The notes under the pieces: generated by a model
Database searches by the model: none
What the model was told of the DNA's origin: nothing
What the model saw: the letters and a program-made list of their open reading frames with translations, nothing else
Made by a program: the position numbers and the translations under genes
Source of the DNA: Citrus sinensis
Lineage: Eukaryota; Streptophyta; Magnoliopsida; Sapindales; Rutaceae
NCBI RefSeq assembly: GCF_022201045.2
Contig: NC_068561.1
Location: 22,636,501 to 22,700,500, forward strand
Direction of reading: 5' to 3'
DNA: 64,000 nt
In this document: positions 13,001 through 27,334 of the stretch, in pieces
Layout: each line of letters begins with the position of its first letter
Position numbering within the stretch: position 1 is the stretch's first letter

Positions 13001-14105
13001 TGCCAAAGACTCATTAATAGCTTTCTAAACATAGTTGAGTTGGTTAAAAATATCATTTTAAATAGGTGAGATTTTTCATCTCATCCAAATATTTTGAAGC
13101 GGAAAAGAAAAAAATTGGTTGGAAGGGGGGTGGGGGTGTGGGATGACAATTTAAGAGTTTGGGCCCGACATAAGCCCTCTAAAAGCCTGTTCATACTTAG
13201 ACATGTTGGGTTTGGGCTTGAAGCCCACGGGCCTGGGCTTAAATAAATTTTCAATAAAGTTTAAAAAAAATACAAGAATATTTAAATTAAAGATGATTAA
13301 TTGATTATACAATATATAATAAACTAACAGTAAAATACGCAAAATATAAATATATAAAATGTATAAAATTTAAAATATAAAGCTCATAATTTATAAAATA
13401 AAAAATTTATTTATAAAATATAAAGTACTTTTTTCATTAATTTATATTCAAGTCCATCTTTTGTGAGCTTTTAAATTTTCAACTTATAACTAGGCGCATT
13501 GGACTGCCTGAACGAGCCCTTGACGGCTGGGCCAAGCCCGGGTTTTGCCCATCTCTAATTGGGGCAAGAAGAGGAAAAGAGAAAACTCATGATTTGAAGT
13601 ATTATGTCGATCAAAGCCGAGGTTAGATTGCCAATGTGCAGGCCCAAAATCTACAAGGGGACCGCCGTTGCTTGTAGCAAAAAGACCTGAAGCAAATAAT
13701 ACGAGTTCATAAATTTCTCTGGGTTTGGGAGTTAACTTCTTTTGGCACCCCTTTTTTTTAACATTTATTTCTTGGGAAGGAGGAACTTGGAATTTTCATT
13801 TTTCTTCCCAACTTCAATTGGTTGTGAGTTGTGACGGGAAAAAAACTATTTATGTTAATCATATTACTAGATACCCCGAGGGAGATCTGTGATAATTACC
13901 GTTCATAAATCATACTAGACCACCCTCCCTCCTGAAACCTTTTTTCTCGGGGCTTGCTGCTTGCTGTATCCTATGTACATGGAAAAGGAGTCGGCTAGAA
14001 ATTAAAGCCAGCTTCTGCAAAAGTACAGAGAGTTAGACGAAGAAGAAAGGTTGATTATAATAATAATAATAATAAATATACATCGGGGTATATATATTGA
14101 AGAAG
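10072..14105. other. Gene-free region upstream of RIN1
   Basis: AT-rich intergenic DNA with long A/T runs (10387-10408, 12248-12265, 12819-12838). A degenerate dispersed repeat lies at about 13145-13560. The immediate RIN1 upstream region holds an ATA-repeat at 14058-14074. The minus-strand frames at 10036-10266, 10968-11156, 12620-12817 and 13151-13342 show no family motif or exon structure. Confidence 0.5.
13145..13560. repeat. Dispersed GGGC-rich-ended repeat, copy 1
   Basis: The outer parts are rich in GGGC/GCCC words (GGGTTTGGGCTTG on the left, GGGCCAAGCCCGGG on the right, ending in CCCATCTCTAATT) around an AT-rich core. The core block with TTTAAATTAAAGATGATTAATTG resembles one near 51078-51110. 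This layout is common for non-autonomous DNA transposon derivatives in plants. I cannot fix the ends or find a duplication. Confidence 0.4.
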
Positions 14106-18032
<3,927 letters not shown>

Positions 18033-18370
18033 TGTGTTCTATCTGATTTTTCTAGATGTCTGGGAGACTGGTGTGAACTTAGAAGTGGTATTTCAGCATT
18101 CAAATAGTTCTTTTGCTGTACTCTTATGTGAAGTAGCAGGGTCTGGTGTAAGAGTGTCTTTTAACATTAGGTTAGTTCAAGTGCATGTGGCGAATCAAAT
18201 CGATGGATTCTGGAGAGTTTCCTAGAGGGAAATGCTGGTCCTTAATTGGAATGACAGTTATTGAATGGAAAATTTTGTACTTATCCCTGAGTAATCTAGT
18301 CTAAACTCCATTAACGTGTTATTCTTATTGGCTTGTGCCACTTATTAAATGTAAATTAATGCATTGCTAG

Positions 18371-18553
18371 GAAAATCTGATATCTAATGAAATTGAAATT
18401 TCTGATCCTCTCTTGGTCTTGGCTGATCGGCGAATCAAGGATTTAGCTAGTTGGCGACAGTTTCTAAGCAAAATTCAACGTCAACATGCAGAGTCGCTCT
18501 TAACCTATCCCAGCTATTTTGTAGAACAGAACCTCAGTTGTAATTTTGTGTAG
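18371..18553 (+). other. Exon-like orphan frame downstream of RIN1
   Basis: After ATTGCTAG an uninterrupted 60-codon frame runs to TAG at 18551-18553, with no Met. It reads as coding-like protein (DPLLVLADRRIKDLASW, then RQFLSKIQRQHAESLLTYP). RIN1 exon 11 ends on a complete codon, so joining it here would keep phase and give an alternative C-terminus. I do not recognise the peptide. It lies between the convergent RIN1 and SNF2 genes and may be 3' UTR, a relic exon or an alternative last exon. Confidence 0.25.
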
Positions 18554-18936
18554 GATTTGGTATCATTTCAAAAGCAGATATCAAACAAGTTTCCGAATCA
18601 TAAAAGAAAAAACACAGCGCCACTTGTTTGCTAATTTTTGGTTTAAATTATCAGCAGACCAACAAATAATTCCCAGCAAAAACCTATGTGCCAGCAAATA
18701 TTACAAGCATTCCCCAATGCGTTTTCTATACAAAAAAGAGGAGTTTGCAAGTAAACCCCTTTTCCTTTACTATCCAAAGTTCTACCGGAAACATTTCACT
18801 AGGCAGACTATGCCTCAGTTTGCCTATTGCATGCCCTTCTATTTACACCCAAAAGAGAGAGTTGCACGATACAAAATGTGCAAATACCCGTATGCGGCAA
18901 CTCTAATGTGATGCAAAAACATATGCCGCAGGTGAT

Positions 18937-21827
18937 TCACAATGACATGAGAATGCGCAGATCATCTGTGCTGACCTCCCTCTGATCCTTTCCCTTCCTC
19001 CTAAATGCTTCCCTTGCCAGTTTCTTCTTCCTGTCCTGCAACTCTAGTATCCTCTCTTCAATGCTGTTTTGAACAATCAGCCTCACAATCTTTACATCCT
19101 CCTTCTGACCAATCCAGTGCACCCTATCCATAGCCTGTTCCTCAACGGCTGGGTTCCACCATGGCTCCAACAAGAACACTCTAGAGGCAGCTGTAAGGTT
19201 GACACCTGCACCTGAAGCCTTAAGACTTGCAAGCAAAACAGTTGGTCCACCAGGTCCAGGATTTCCAAATTCTTCAATTACTTGAGCTCTCTTTTTGGCA
19301 TTCATTGAACCATCTAAGCGCAGTAACTTGAAGCCAGCTGCTTGCAATGGCTCCTCAAGTAATATCAACATTTTACGAAACTGCGAAAATACAACTGATT
19401 TTGTAGTCGGTTTTTTATCCCTTAATTGAAGGAGAAGTGTCAATAGAGCAGACACTTTTGAAGATGTGAAATTTTTCAAAGACTTTCCAGCAATGTCCAT
19501 GTCAGAAGATTCTGGAGGCGATGAGAACAGGTCAGATTGCAATAAAGGATGGCGACAGAGGGGGCAGCAGGGTTTCGTGTGCTGTAGCGTTTTCAGGATG
19601 CAGGACCGGCAAAAGATGTGAGCACAACAAGTAATTATGATATCAGATGGCGGGGAGATACAAATTGGACAATCAAAATCTTCACCATCTTGTAGCACTT
19701 CAACCAGCTTTTTCAGCAAGTCTGGGTTGTTGGATACATCTGCTTGAAATTAAAATCAGGCTGTGAGTAGAAAATTTGGTACCAAAGAAAAATTCACTTA
19801 TGCTTCTCAGACAATCCAACAATGATCAAAATGTCCTCAAAAGAATGAAAAGCAAAATGTCTGTATGTATAAAATTAGATGAGTTCAAATATGGCCAGAA
19901 TTTAAAAAAAAGGAGGAACTAAATTGATTTTCCAATACCTTCAATAGTGTTAGAAGGAATTATTGACCTCACATCTGATGGGCACAAAGCCAAATTTGTA
20001 CAGATCTGGCGAAGTCGTAAGAGTATGCTAAGTACGGTTGAATAGTTGCGCATAAGACTACCAGCATTTATATAGTCCTGGACAACACCCTTGGCTTTTC
20101 CTTCCAGCTCATCATACAGTTTGCGTTCTTCCAAAGAAAGTTCAACATAATATTTCTCTATTGTTTTTGGTTGCAATCCAATCAAACCCTTGTCCTTTGT
20201 TCTCCTTAAAGAAATGGTTGACATTAGAACCTGAAAGAATAGTAAGTTGCATTAAACAATATGGATAAGAAGTTACACAATGCTAGGAAGTCTAAGAATG
20301 ATATAACAATACCTGAAGACGTGAAAGCCCCTTCCTATTACCCTGAGCGAGAGGACGTTGTATCAAGCTTTGCCAATAGCTCTTAACAGAAAATGGCTCA
20401 AATTGCAAAAAAGCCATCAGTGAGAACAAATCAAATGAGCCATTTTGGATAGGTGTACCTGTAACAACCCACCTCCTCTTAGCATTCAAATTAGTGACTG
20501 TCCGACTCTGTTGAGCATTTGCATTCTTAATCACATGAGCCTCATCCAAAATTACTCGCCACCACTCGATCTTCTTCACAGGGGACTCTAACCAAGATTC
20601 TTCAATAGCCAAAGTACTATAAGTTGTCAACACCAAATCATACATCTCAAGCTCGTCAACATCTTGAGTCCGATCTCCATAATACATATATGTCTTCAAC
20701 ATTCCTGGCACCGTGTGCTCTTCTAGCTGTGTTATCCACGTAGAAAACACAGAAGGGGGGCAGACAATTAATGTAATCTTCTTACCCCTAAAGCTAGAAG
20801 AATTATTTAACATACCAACAGACTTTCCCTTCACATTATCATCCATCTTAGTATTCACAGTTTTATGTTTTTTCCCCCTTGCACTACCCTTGTTACTCAT
20901 TTTACCTCTCTTACGCTTCTTAGAACTTGAAGCACTCATCTCCTCATCCTCAGCTTCATTTAAATCCAAACTATTAGTATCTGTCAAACCAGGAGCAACA
21001 CCAGCACATTTATCAAGAGCAATCAAAGAAAGTAACGTGAGGGTCTTACCCAATCCCATATCATCAGCAAAAATACCACCCCTCAAAGGCTCTGGCCGTT
21101 TATCAGTGTGATAATTTGTCAACACATTGACAAACCCCCCACCTTTCTCCTCCCAAAAAGGAGGCAACTCCTCCGAATTCTCCCTGCGTACCAACCACCC
21201 CAATCCCTCCTTCTGATGCACAAAAAGCTCAGACTTTATAACCTCTTTAGGCGGCTCCATAGCCTCCATTTTGGCCTTTTTCTTCACATTCTTATCAACC
21301 AACTTGAATATCTCATCCACACTCTTAACACCTCTCTCTCCTTTCCTCTCCTTCACCACCATCGCCTCCGACAATCCAAATGACACATCATTGCCAGAAA
21401 TTAACTGCAACCCACCTTCCAAAATCACATCCTTAACAATACTAAACATCTCTAACCTAGTAAAAATATGAACTTGACATGGAATTTTAAACCTATTACC
21501 TTTACTACGAGTATTAGGAACAATACCCTCAACTAAAATCATACCACTATCAATTAAAGGGGCTAAAACCGCAGCTACTGACCGTTCAATGTGGCCCACT
21601 TGATCAGTTCTCGTATTTAACACTTTGACAGCGTTGCTGTCATAAGGATTTAAGGGTTCACGGACCAGTCCCACCATTTCTCTGCCGCTGATTGTGCCCG
21701 AGTAGTACTGGAGACCCACTATATTGGCAATTACAAAGCCAAGCATATAAGTTTCATTTGAAGATTGTGAGCCTTCTTCTTGCTCTTGGTCGCATTCTTG
21801 CCAGTCCTGGTCCTGTTTCAGTTCCAT
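18937..21827 (-). CDS. SM3L1: HIRAN-SNF2-RING-helicase protein (SMARCA3-like 1)
   Basis: Three exons, 20313-21827, 19939-20230 and 18937-19739, give 869 residues plus stop, close to the Arabidopsis SMARCA3-like 1 length. Domain order: acidic start; HIRAN domain (about 27-125); SNF2 ATPase with Walker A DDMGLGKT (255-262), DEAH (428-431) and TGTPIQN (456-462); a low-complexity basic insert (about 298-335); a C3HC4 RING finger from C626 to C664; helicase C lobe (about 715-830). This is the Rad5/HLTF class: nuclear ATP-dependent DNA translocases, often with ubiquitin ligase activity, that act in replication-stress tolerance. Motif VI reads DRVHWIGQ where the family has DRVHRIGQ; the Trp codon (position 811) is at 19114-19116. 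Otherwise the frame is intact. The gene is convergent with RIN1. Confidence 0.95.
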
Positions 21828-22862
21828 GGCTGAAAGTGCTTTCTGATACTGAAACAGTTAGGGTTTCTTGTTTTGCTACCGTTATGATTTGAACGTTTGA
21901 ATGGAACGGGAAATGCGGGTTTGAAGAGAGAAAGAGAGAGAGAGAGAGACAGCGGAGGGGCTTACTTTACTTTTGTCGTGTAGAAGAAACTTGAAACATG
22001 AAATTTGCTCTTTCAATGAACGTGCATCGTGAATCCTCTCCACCGACCCTGAATTTTTATGTATTTGAAAACAAGTACATAGTTTTTTTTCATTATCAGC
22101 TCCTTGAAGTACCCTTTAATTGTTAGCGGAGACCCAAGAAGAATGAAGCGGCAAGTTGCTCATCACTCAACCAATGATTGGTATACAGTTTATTTTCGGT
22201 TCAAAAAGTGCAAATGAGAGAAAATAATTCTTCGGCTTTTGATGGATTACATGTCGATATAACGTCATCGTATAGATGACATTTCGTAAACATTTATGAT
22301 ATATATATATAAATATGACATGTCGTCTACATATTCATAAAATAAATGATGTATTGTTATATTTCTACAACTCTATTCGGGAGTGAAAAAAATGTATAAA
22401 CTTTCGCCCATATTCTCATCATATAAATAACATATATTCGAAATTTGTATGACAAATTATACACAGGTTTATGAATAGGTGATATGCGGTATAATTTTTA
22501 CTCTATTGTTGTTTAATAAACCCCAAGTTAATTAAAATGTTGCAGTCACTCCTATTTTCAGAATTATATAGTTTGGTTGGAGGAGATTCCCACCGAACTC
22601 AATTGTAATTTTTAATTGCATTTAATTAATTTTCTGTTATCTTTAAAAAGAAAATGAGTAAGAAAATTTAAAGTACGTGTAAAATCTTTTTAGTTAGTTC
22701 TCATACTCTCAGTAATAATAACATTTTAGTGCTAAGTAAGACCAACATACTGTATCCTTTGTACACTCATCAAATAAGATCTTACCACATAACATTTATT
22801 TATACTAGACTAATCATATTAATGCTAAGAATAAATGAAAAAGGAAAAAAAATACACACACC
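21828..22862. other. Intergenic; SM3L1 promoter side
   Basis: A GA microsatellite (about 21930-21950) lies some 100 bp upstream of the SM3L1 start, a common plant core-promoter context. The rest (22200-22860) is AT-rich with no supported gene; the frame at 22729-22923 runs into the LTR and looks spurious. Confidence 0.5.
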
Positions 22863-23389
22863 TGTTAGGAAATTGAGTTTCCTCCCAAGATCTCTCCAAG
22901 CAATTTATCAAGCAACAAATTAATAAGAAAAATTAAATGGAGAATATATCAATCACACAACACAAGATTTACGTGGAAAACTCCAAATCCGGAAAAAAAC
23001 CACGGCCATTGTCAAAAAGACAACCAGAGAAAAAATATTCACTATGTGGAAAATTATTACAACCACACTCTCAGAAATAATTTTCTCTCACCTTATTCCC
23101 AAATACACCCCAAAGAAACACTCTCTGAATAAAGAAGAGAAATCGAGAATTGGATACAAAAACCAAAAATGGGGAGCTTCCTTTATATAGCCAAAATTGG
23201 CTATTATTTTAATATTTTCTTTATTCTTCTCGTGGCTTCTTCAAAGCCGTGTTCCAACCTTTTTTCTTTCTTCCATTTTGGCGTTCTTCGTTCTTCCTTC
23301 TTTTTTTCTTCCTTGGCGGTCCCTTCAACATTTGCTGCATCAACGCTTCTAGATGTAGCTTCTAGAAGCTGCAGCCAAATACTTTGACA
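22863..23389 (-). repeat. 3' LTR (element orientation)
   Basis: 527 bp with TG...CA ends. On the minus strand it contains a TATA-like CTATATAAAG at 23181-23190. Near its U3 start is a perfect TTCTAGAA palindrome at 23360-23367, with a related TTCTAGA next to it, resembling a heat-shock element. Confidence 0.92.
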
Positions 23390-23400
23390 TTCTCCCACTT
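23390..23400 (-). other. Polypurine tract
   Basis: Read on the minus strand this is AAGTGGGAGAA, directly before the 3' LTR, the expected place and composition for plus-strand priming. Confidence 0.8.
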
Positions 23401-23932
23401 GGATATTTGATTGAGAACCAATCAATCTTCACACCAAGTTTATTATTTTCATCGTAGTCATAATCCTCACCATAGATAATTATCATACTCCACTATAAAG
23501 AATATACCACTTAGAATTAATTACCAATTCTAAGAATTTTACATCGGCACATGTCGAAATAACCTGCTGAAATTTATGGTGCAACTTCCATGTTGGCTTT
23601 CCTGGAAATTCATCAGCCATCGACATAAATTCCACCACACACCCTGCATCAACGCCAACTATGCCTTGTGTGTAAATCTTGTGGACCCGCTAGTAGTAAA
23701 ACATCAATTTTCATGGTACTAGCGGTATATCATGAGGATGTCATCATCATCTATTTTACAAGGGATCATCGTCTCCCACGATGATGAGAGACTTACCACT
23801 AGCAATACTATCAGTATCTGATCTGGAGCCACTTGTCGATCCTGCTCCATTTCTATTATGACAATCTCTTTTTAAGTGCCCTGATTGTCCACACCCCCAG
23901 CAGACTCCTTTCTTCTTAGATTTATCTTTTTG

Positions 23933-24586
23933 CTAATTCCCTACAACTGCCAAAGCTGAGACATCTGTAGTTTTAGTACTTTCACCACTCAGTCTTCTTT
24001 CTTCTGAGAGTAAAGTACTAGTAACTTCTTCAAGATCTATTGTCTCCTTCCCGTACATCAAAGTAGGTAACAAGTGTTTGTAGAAAGTTGGAAGTGACCA
24101 TAATAACCTAAGCGCCTTGTCCTCATCTTTAATTTTAACTCCAATGGCTTCTAGTTCTGACACAATACCATTGAGAACACTGAGGTGATCGGAAATTTTT
24201 GTACCTTCAGCTATTCGCAGTGTGTGAAATCGCTCATTCAGGTACAATCGATTTGAGATGCTCTTTGTCTGATACAACTTTTCTAGCTTCTCCCAAAGTT
24301 CTTTCGCTGTAGGAATTTTTCCTACATTTGCAAGAACATTCTTTGCTAGACACAGTCGTATGGCACTTGCAACTCGATCATCTAATTCTTCCCAATCTTC
24401 ATCACTTATAATAGCTTTTCCAGAGCCACTACTGGAAGCAGAGGATGACTTCCCCTTTAATGCCTTGTGTAACCCAGATTGAATCAATACATCTTTGACT
24501 TGAACTTGCCACAAGCCAAAGTCAATTCTCCCATCGAATTTTTCTATTTCAAATTTCACCGGACTTGAAAATTTCAATCCTGACAT
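23933..24586 (-). CDS. Retrotransposon gag polyprotein (UBN2/copia type), 217 aa
   Basis: The frame begins at an ATG just inside the leader and has the copia gag signature: an early KFDGRIDFGLWQ segment, then a helical block with AKELWEKLEKLY and an LNGIVSELEAIG region. It closes at TAG (23933-23935). In the same frame beyond that stop, a CCHC zinc knuckle of the form CX2CX4HX4C is still readable (about 23864-23905), followed by another stop near 23757. The knuckle is therefore outside the predicted protein unless the stop is read through; I treat the stop as decay or truncation. The role would be packaging of element RNA into virus-like particles. Confidence 0.85.
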   Translation of the reverse strand: MSGLKFSSPVKFEIEKFDGRIDFGLWQVQVKDVLIQSGLHKALKGKSSSASSSGSGKAIISDEDWEELDDRVASAIRLCLAKNVLANVGKIPTAKELWEKLEKLYQTKSISNRLYLNERFHTLRIAEGTKISDHLSVLNGIVSELEAIGVKIKDEDKALRLLWSLPTFYKHLLPTLMYGKETIDLEEVTSTLLSEERRLSGESTKTTDVSALAVVGN

Positions 24587-24652
24587 ATTTGCTTTGCAGA
24601 TCAGCTTTTACTTTTCACCACGGACTGTTTGGATTGGCTCTCACTGCTTCAC

Positions 24653-24736
24653 GTGAATAGTACCGTATACGTGAACAGTATCGTATACGTGAACAGTATC
24701 GTATACGTGAACAGTATCGTATACGTGAACAGTACC
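24653..24736. repeat. 18-bp tandem repeat in the element leader
   Basis: Four full copies and one partial copy of GTGAACAGTATCGTATAC (first copy slightly different) lie between the gag start and the primer binding site. Each unit contains the palindrome CGTATACG across its junction. Confidence 0.9.
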
Positions 24737-24760
24737 CCGACACCAAAACTTCAATCAATG

Positions 24761-24772
24761 GCTCTGATACCA
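24761..24772 (-). other. Primer binding site, initiator Met-tRNA type
   Basis: On the minus strand the sequence after the LTR and one spacer base is TGGTATCAGAGC, the standard match to the 3' end of plant initiator methionine tRNA. Confidence 0.93.
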
Positions 24773-24773
24773 C

Positions 24774-25300
24774 TGTTAGGAAATTGAGTTTCCTCCCAAG
24801 ATCTCTCCAAGCAATTTATCAAGCAACAAATTAATAAGAAAAATTAAATGGAGAATATACCAATCACACAACACAAGATTTACGTGGAAAACTCCAAATC
24901 CGGAGAAAAACCACGGCCGTTGTCAAAAAGACAACCAAAGAAAAAATATTCACTATGTGGAAAATTATTACAACCACACTCTCATAAATAATTTTCTCTC
25001 ACCTTATTCCCAAATACACCCCAAAGAAACACTCTCTGAATAAAGAAGAGAAATCGAGAATTGGATACAAAAACCAAAAATGGGGAGCTTCCTTTATATA
25101 GCCAAAATTGACTATTATTTTAATATTTTCTTTATTCTTCTCGTGGCTTCTTCAAAGCCGTGTTCCAACCTTTTTTCTTTCTTCCATTTTGGCGTTCTTC
25201 ATTCTTCCTTCTTTTTTTCTTCCTTTGCGGTCCCTTCAACATTTGCTGCATCAACGCTTCTAGATGTAGCTTCTAGAAGCTGCAGCCAAATACTTTGACA
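24774..25300 (-). repeat. 5' LTR (element orientation)
   Basis: Pair of 22863-23389 and the same length. It carries the matching TATA-like CTATATAAAG at 25092-25101 and TTCTAGAA at 25271-25278. Transcription would run leftward through the gag frame. Confidence 0.92.
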
Positions 25301-25641
25301 ACACCAACATGATATAGATTTTTGAAAGTTTCCTATTTAAGGTTCTCTCAAAAAAGAAAACTTATGGAATCTTTTCATGGAAAGAAGGAATTCAAAAATG
25401 AAATCTGAGTTTGTTTTTCTACTTTTTAAGGAAACATGCAAACAGATTATAGAAGATCCAAACCTATCCATTTTTATAAGGAAGAATATCTCCAATATAC
25501 AGAATTATGTTATTATTTTCTTTAGATTTTGGAGATCATATGACAACCTGTTCGTAAGATAAGTGTATCACGTAAATGACAATCCATTAAATGCACCAAT
25601 TTTCTTTCATTCTCTTGTCTATTAAGTTTTATGTATTGTGT

Positions 25642-25650
25642 TATATAAAT
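25642..25650 (+). promoter_or_regulatory. Candidate TATA box of the small peptide frame
   Basis: TATATAAAT lies about 50 bp before the peptide frame at 25693, which would give a leader of only about 20 nt. Confidence 0.4.
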
Positions 25651-25692
25651 AGATTAACATGTTACACTTATTTGGGCTTATCCTAACTTCAG

Positions 25693-25908
25693 GTGTCAAG
25701 AGTCACGGCATATAAATCGAGGCTGTCTCTAACATTTTTCATCATCATCCTTTTAGCTCATCTCATGAACTCTGAGGCTCGAAATCCCCACATCATCGAC
25801 CACATCAAAGCACCCCCGCCGCCTATCGTCGCCGTCGACAACATCAAAGCACCACCACCACCTACCACCACTGACAACATAAAAGCCCCGCCGCCACCTG
25901 TTATATGA
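25693..25908 (+). pseudogene. Small secreted peptide-like frame with IKAPPPP repeats; no ATG
   Basis: The 71-codon frame looks like a peptide precursor. It has a basic start, a strongly hydrophobic stretch (LTFFIIILLAHL) and a cleavable-looking SEA site. The mature part has three repeats, HIKAPPPPIVAVD, NIKAPPPPTTTD and NIKAPPPPVI, ending at TGA. The first codon of the full frame is GTG (25693), preceded in frame by a stop, and the only in-frame ATG (25765) would remove the signal peptide. Either the start mutated from ATG to GTG, the start lies in an upstream exon joined at AACTTCAG|GTG, or initiation is non-AUG. I do not recognise the family. The LTR element inserted just upstream could have altered its promoter. 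Confidence 0.45.
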
Positions 25909-27325
25909 ATAAAAATTTTCATCCATATGCTTAAAGGAGACTGACACTCTACCCTTACAGTTTTTGGGTTTCATCACTTACTCTTATGTATAATTTTTAT
26001 ATTACAATGTTATCTCCTTGACATCAAGCTTTTAGCCAAAAAGAGGAAAAAAAAATTGTGTTTGAGATTTTTTTTAATTTTGTGTGAAAATTTTTATATA
26101 AGAAGGATAACGGTTGATACATTATGAAAATAATAAGAGTAAGTGATAAAAATTCAGAGACTTTATAGAGAAAATGTCATTCTCCTCTTTTTTATTATTA
26201 TCATGAACGTGATCCATGATCCGTGGATAAGAATTAAGAAGTTGTTGTGAAGAAAAAACATACAAACATTGAGCACAGAGTTATTTATGTTTTCCCAATA
26301 TTGCTCTTCTTCTTCTAATTATTTATAGAAAAAGAAAGAAAGTACTGAACTTAATTTTGAAATTGAAAAAGCTTATAACAAATCACACCTGTTTTCACTC
26401 CAAGTATTGTACTGCGAAGACAACAAATCATACATATACATAAGAGGAAAAAGAGAAAAAAAAAAATACAATCAGTTAAAAGTTAATTTGTTTTGTTTAT
26501 ATATATAAAGATCACGAAAATTGATTATAGTAAAAACATTGAGGCTGTAACTTCTATTATTTTCTTTTTCCTTTAGGGTTCGAATTTCAGGAGGGTGGAG
26601 GTTAAAAATTAAGTTGGCCTCTGTCAGTAGGCCCTCTCTCTTTTCAAATATTCAAATTTCTTATCAAAAAACAAACACTATCTAAATAATCATTTTCTAT
26701 TAAAAAATACAATTATCCCAATTAGTTTATCGACTAGTGATATCTAAAAATGCACTTATAAGTTTTATTTATTTACGGCCCATATTGAGCTATACGGGCA
26801 CATATAACATGTCAAAACATTAATTTTCTTGAGTAAAAATTAAATATATGATATGACACCAATTCATACATTCAAAATTATTTAACTATTCAAATTTGAG
26901 ATTTAAAAAAAAAAGTTCACATACCTTATAAACTCTACTCAAAATTTATTCTAAATTATTATATCCAAATTATGTGCAGAGTTAATGTTAAAAATTTTGT
27001 GGATCATTGTTTGACATGGAAAGTGAACTTGCAGTGGCACATAAACTAATCTATACATCTCTCGAGTAAACGAAAAATAGAATAGTGCCAAATTAATTAG
27101 TTAGCATGCGTATGGAATGAAAAAAAAAATTGACACGAATTTTTCAAAATAAAATTTTCGAAATCATCTGGAAAATTGTGATTCTTTTGCTTAGATTTGT
27201 AGTAAAGCTTTATCTTTTTTCAAAATTGATTTTCAATTTTCAAATTAGTTCATTATACCCACAAAAAAAAAATGATAGATTTTCATACTGTATTATGGAA
27301 AGCAACGATAAATTGATTTTCAAAA
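25909..27325. other. Gene-free AT-rich region
   Basis: I see no gene. Short stretches such as GGGTTCGAATTTCAGG near 26576 look like the Pol III B box of a degraded SINE or tRNA-derived repeat, but no complete element can be drawn. Confidence 0.5.
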
Positions 27326-27334
27326 TTAATTATT

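Larger units (their letters stand above)
22863..25300 (-). mobile_element. Non-autonomous copia-type LTR retrotransposon, gag only
   Basis: Two 527-bp LTRs (22863-23389 and 24774-25300) bound the element. They start TGTTAGG and end TTTGACA on the plus strand and differ at about eight positions by eye. The flanks carry the 5-bp duplication ACACC (22858-22862 and 25301-25305). The element reads on the minus strand: LTR, primer binding site, leader with an 18-bp tandem repeat, gag frame, polypurine tract, LTR. No protease, integrase or reverse transcriptase sequence is present, and the 1.4-kb interior is too short for one. This is the layout of gag-only (TR-GAG type) elements mobilised in trans. 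High LTR identity suggests a fairly recent insertion, about 340 bp before the TATA box of the small peptide frame. Confidence 0.93.

Noticed and set aside
14087-14096. TATATATA just before the RIN1 ATG as a TATA box
   Set aside because: Only about 15 bp from the start codon, too close to direct a transcript including the ATG.
20713-21471. Plus-strand frames across SM3L1 exon 1
   Set aside because: Antisense shadows of the SNF2 coding exon.
23169-23387. 72-codon frame inside each LTR (also 25080-25298)
   Set aside because: It lies in LTR sequence, antisense to the element, and is repeated only because the LTR is repeated. No family signal.
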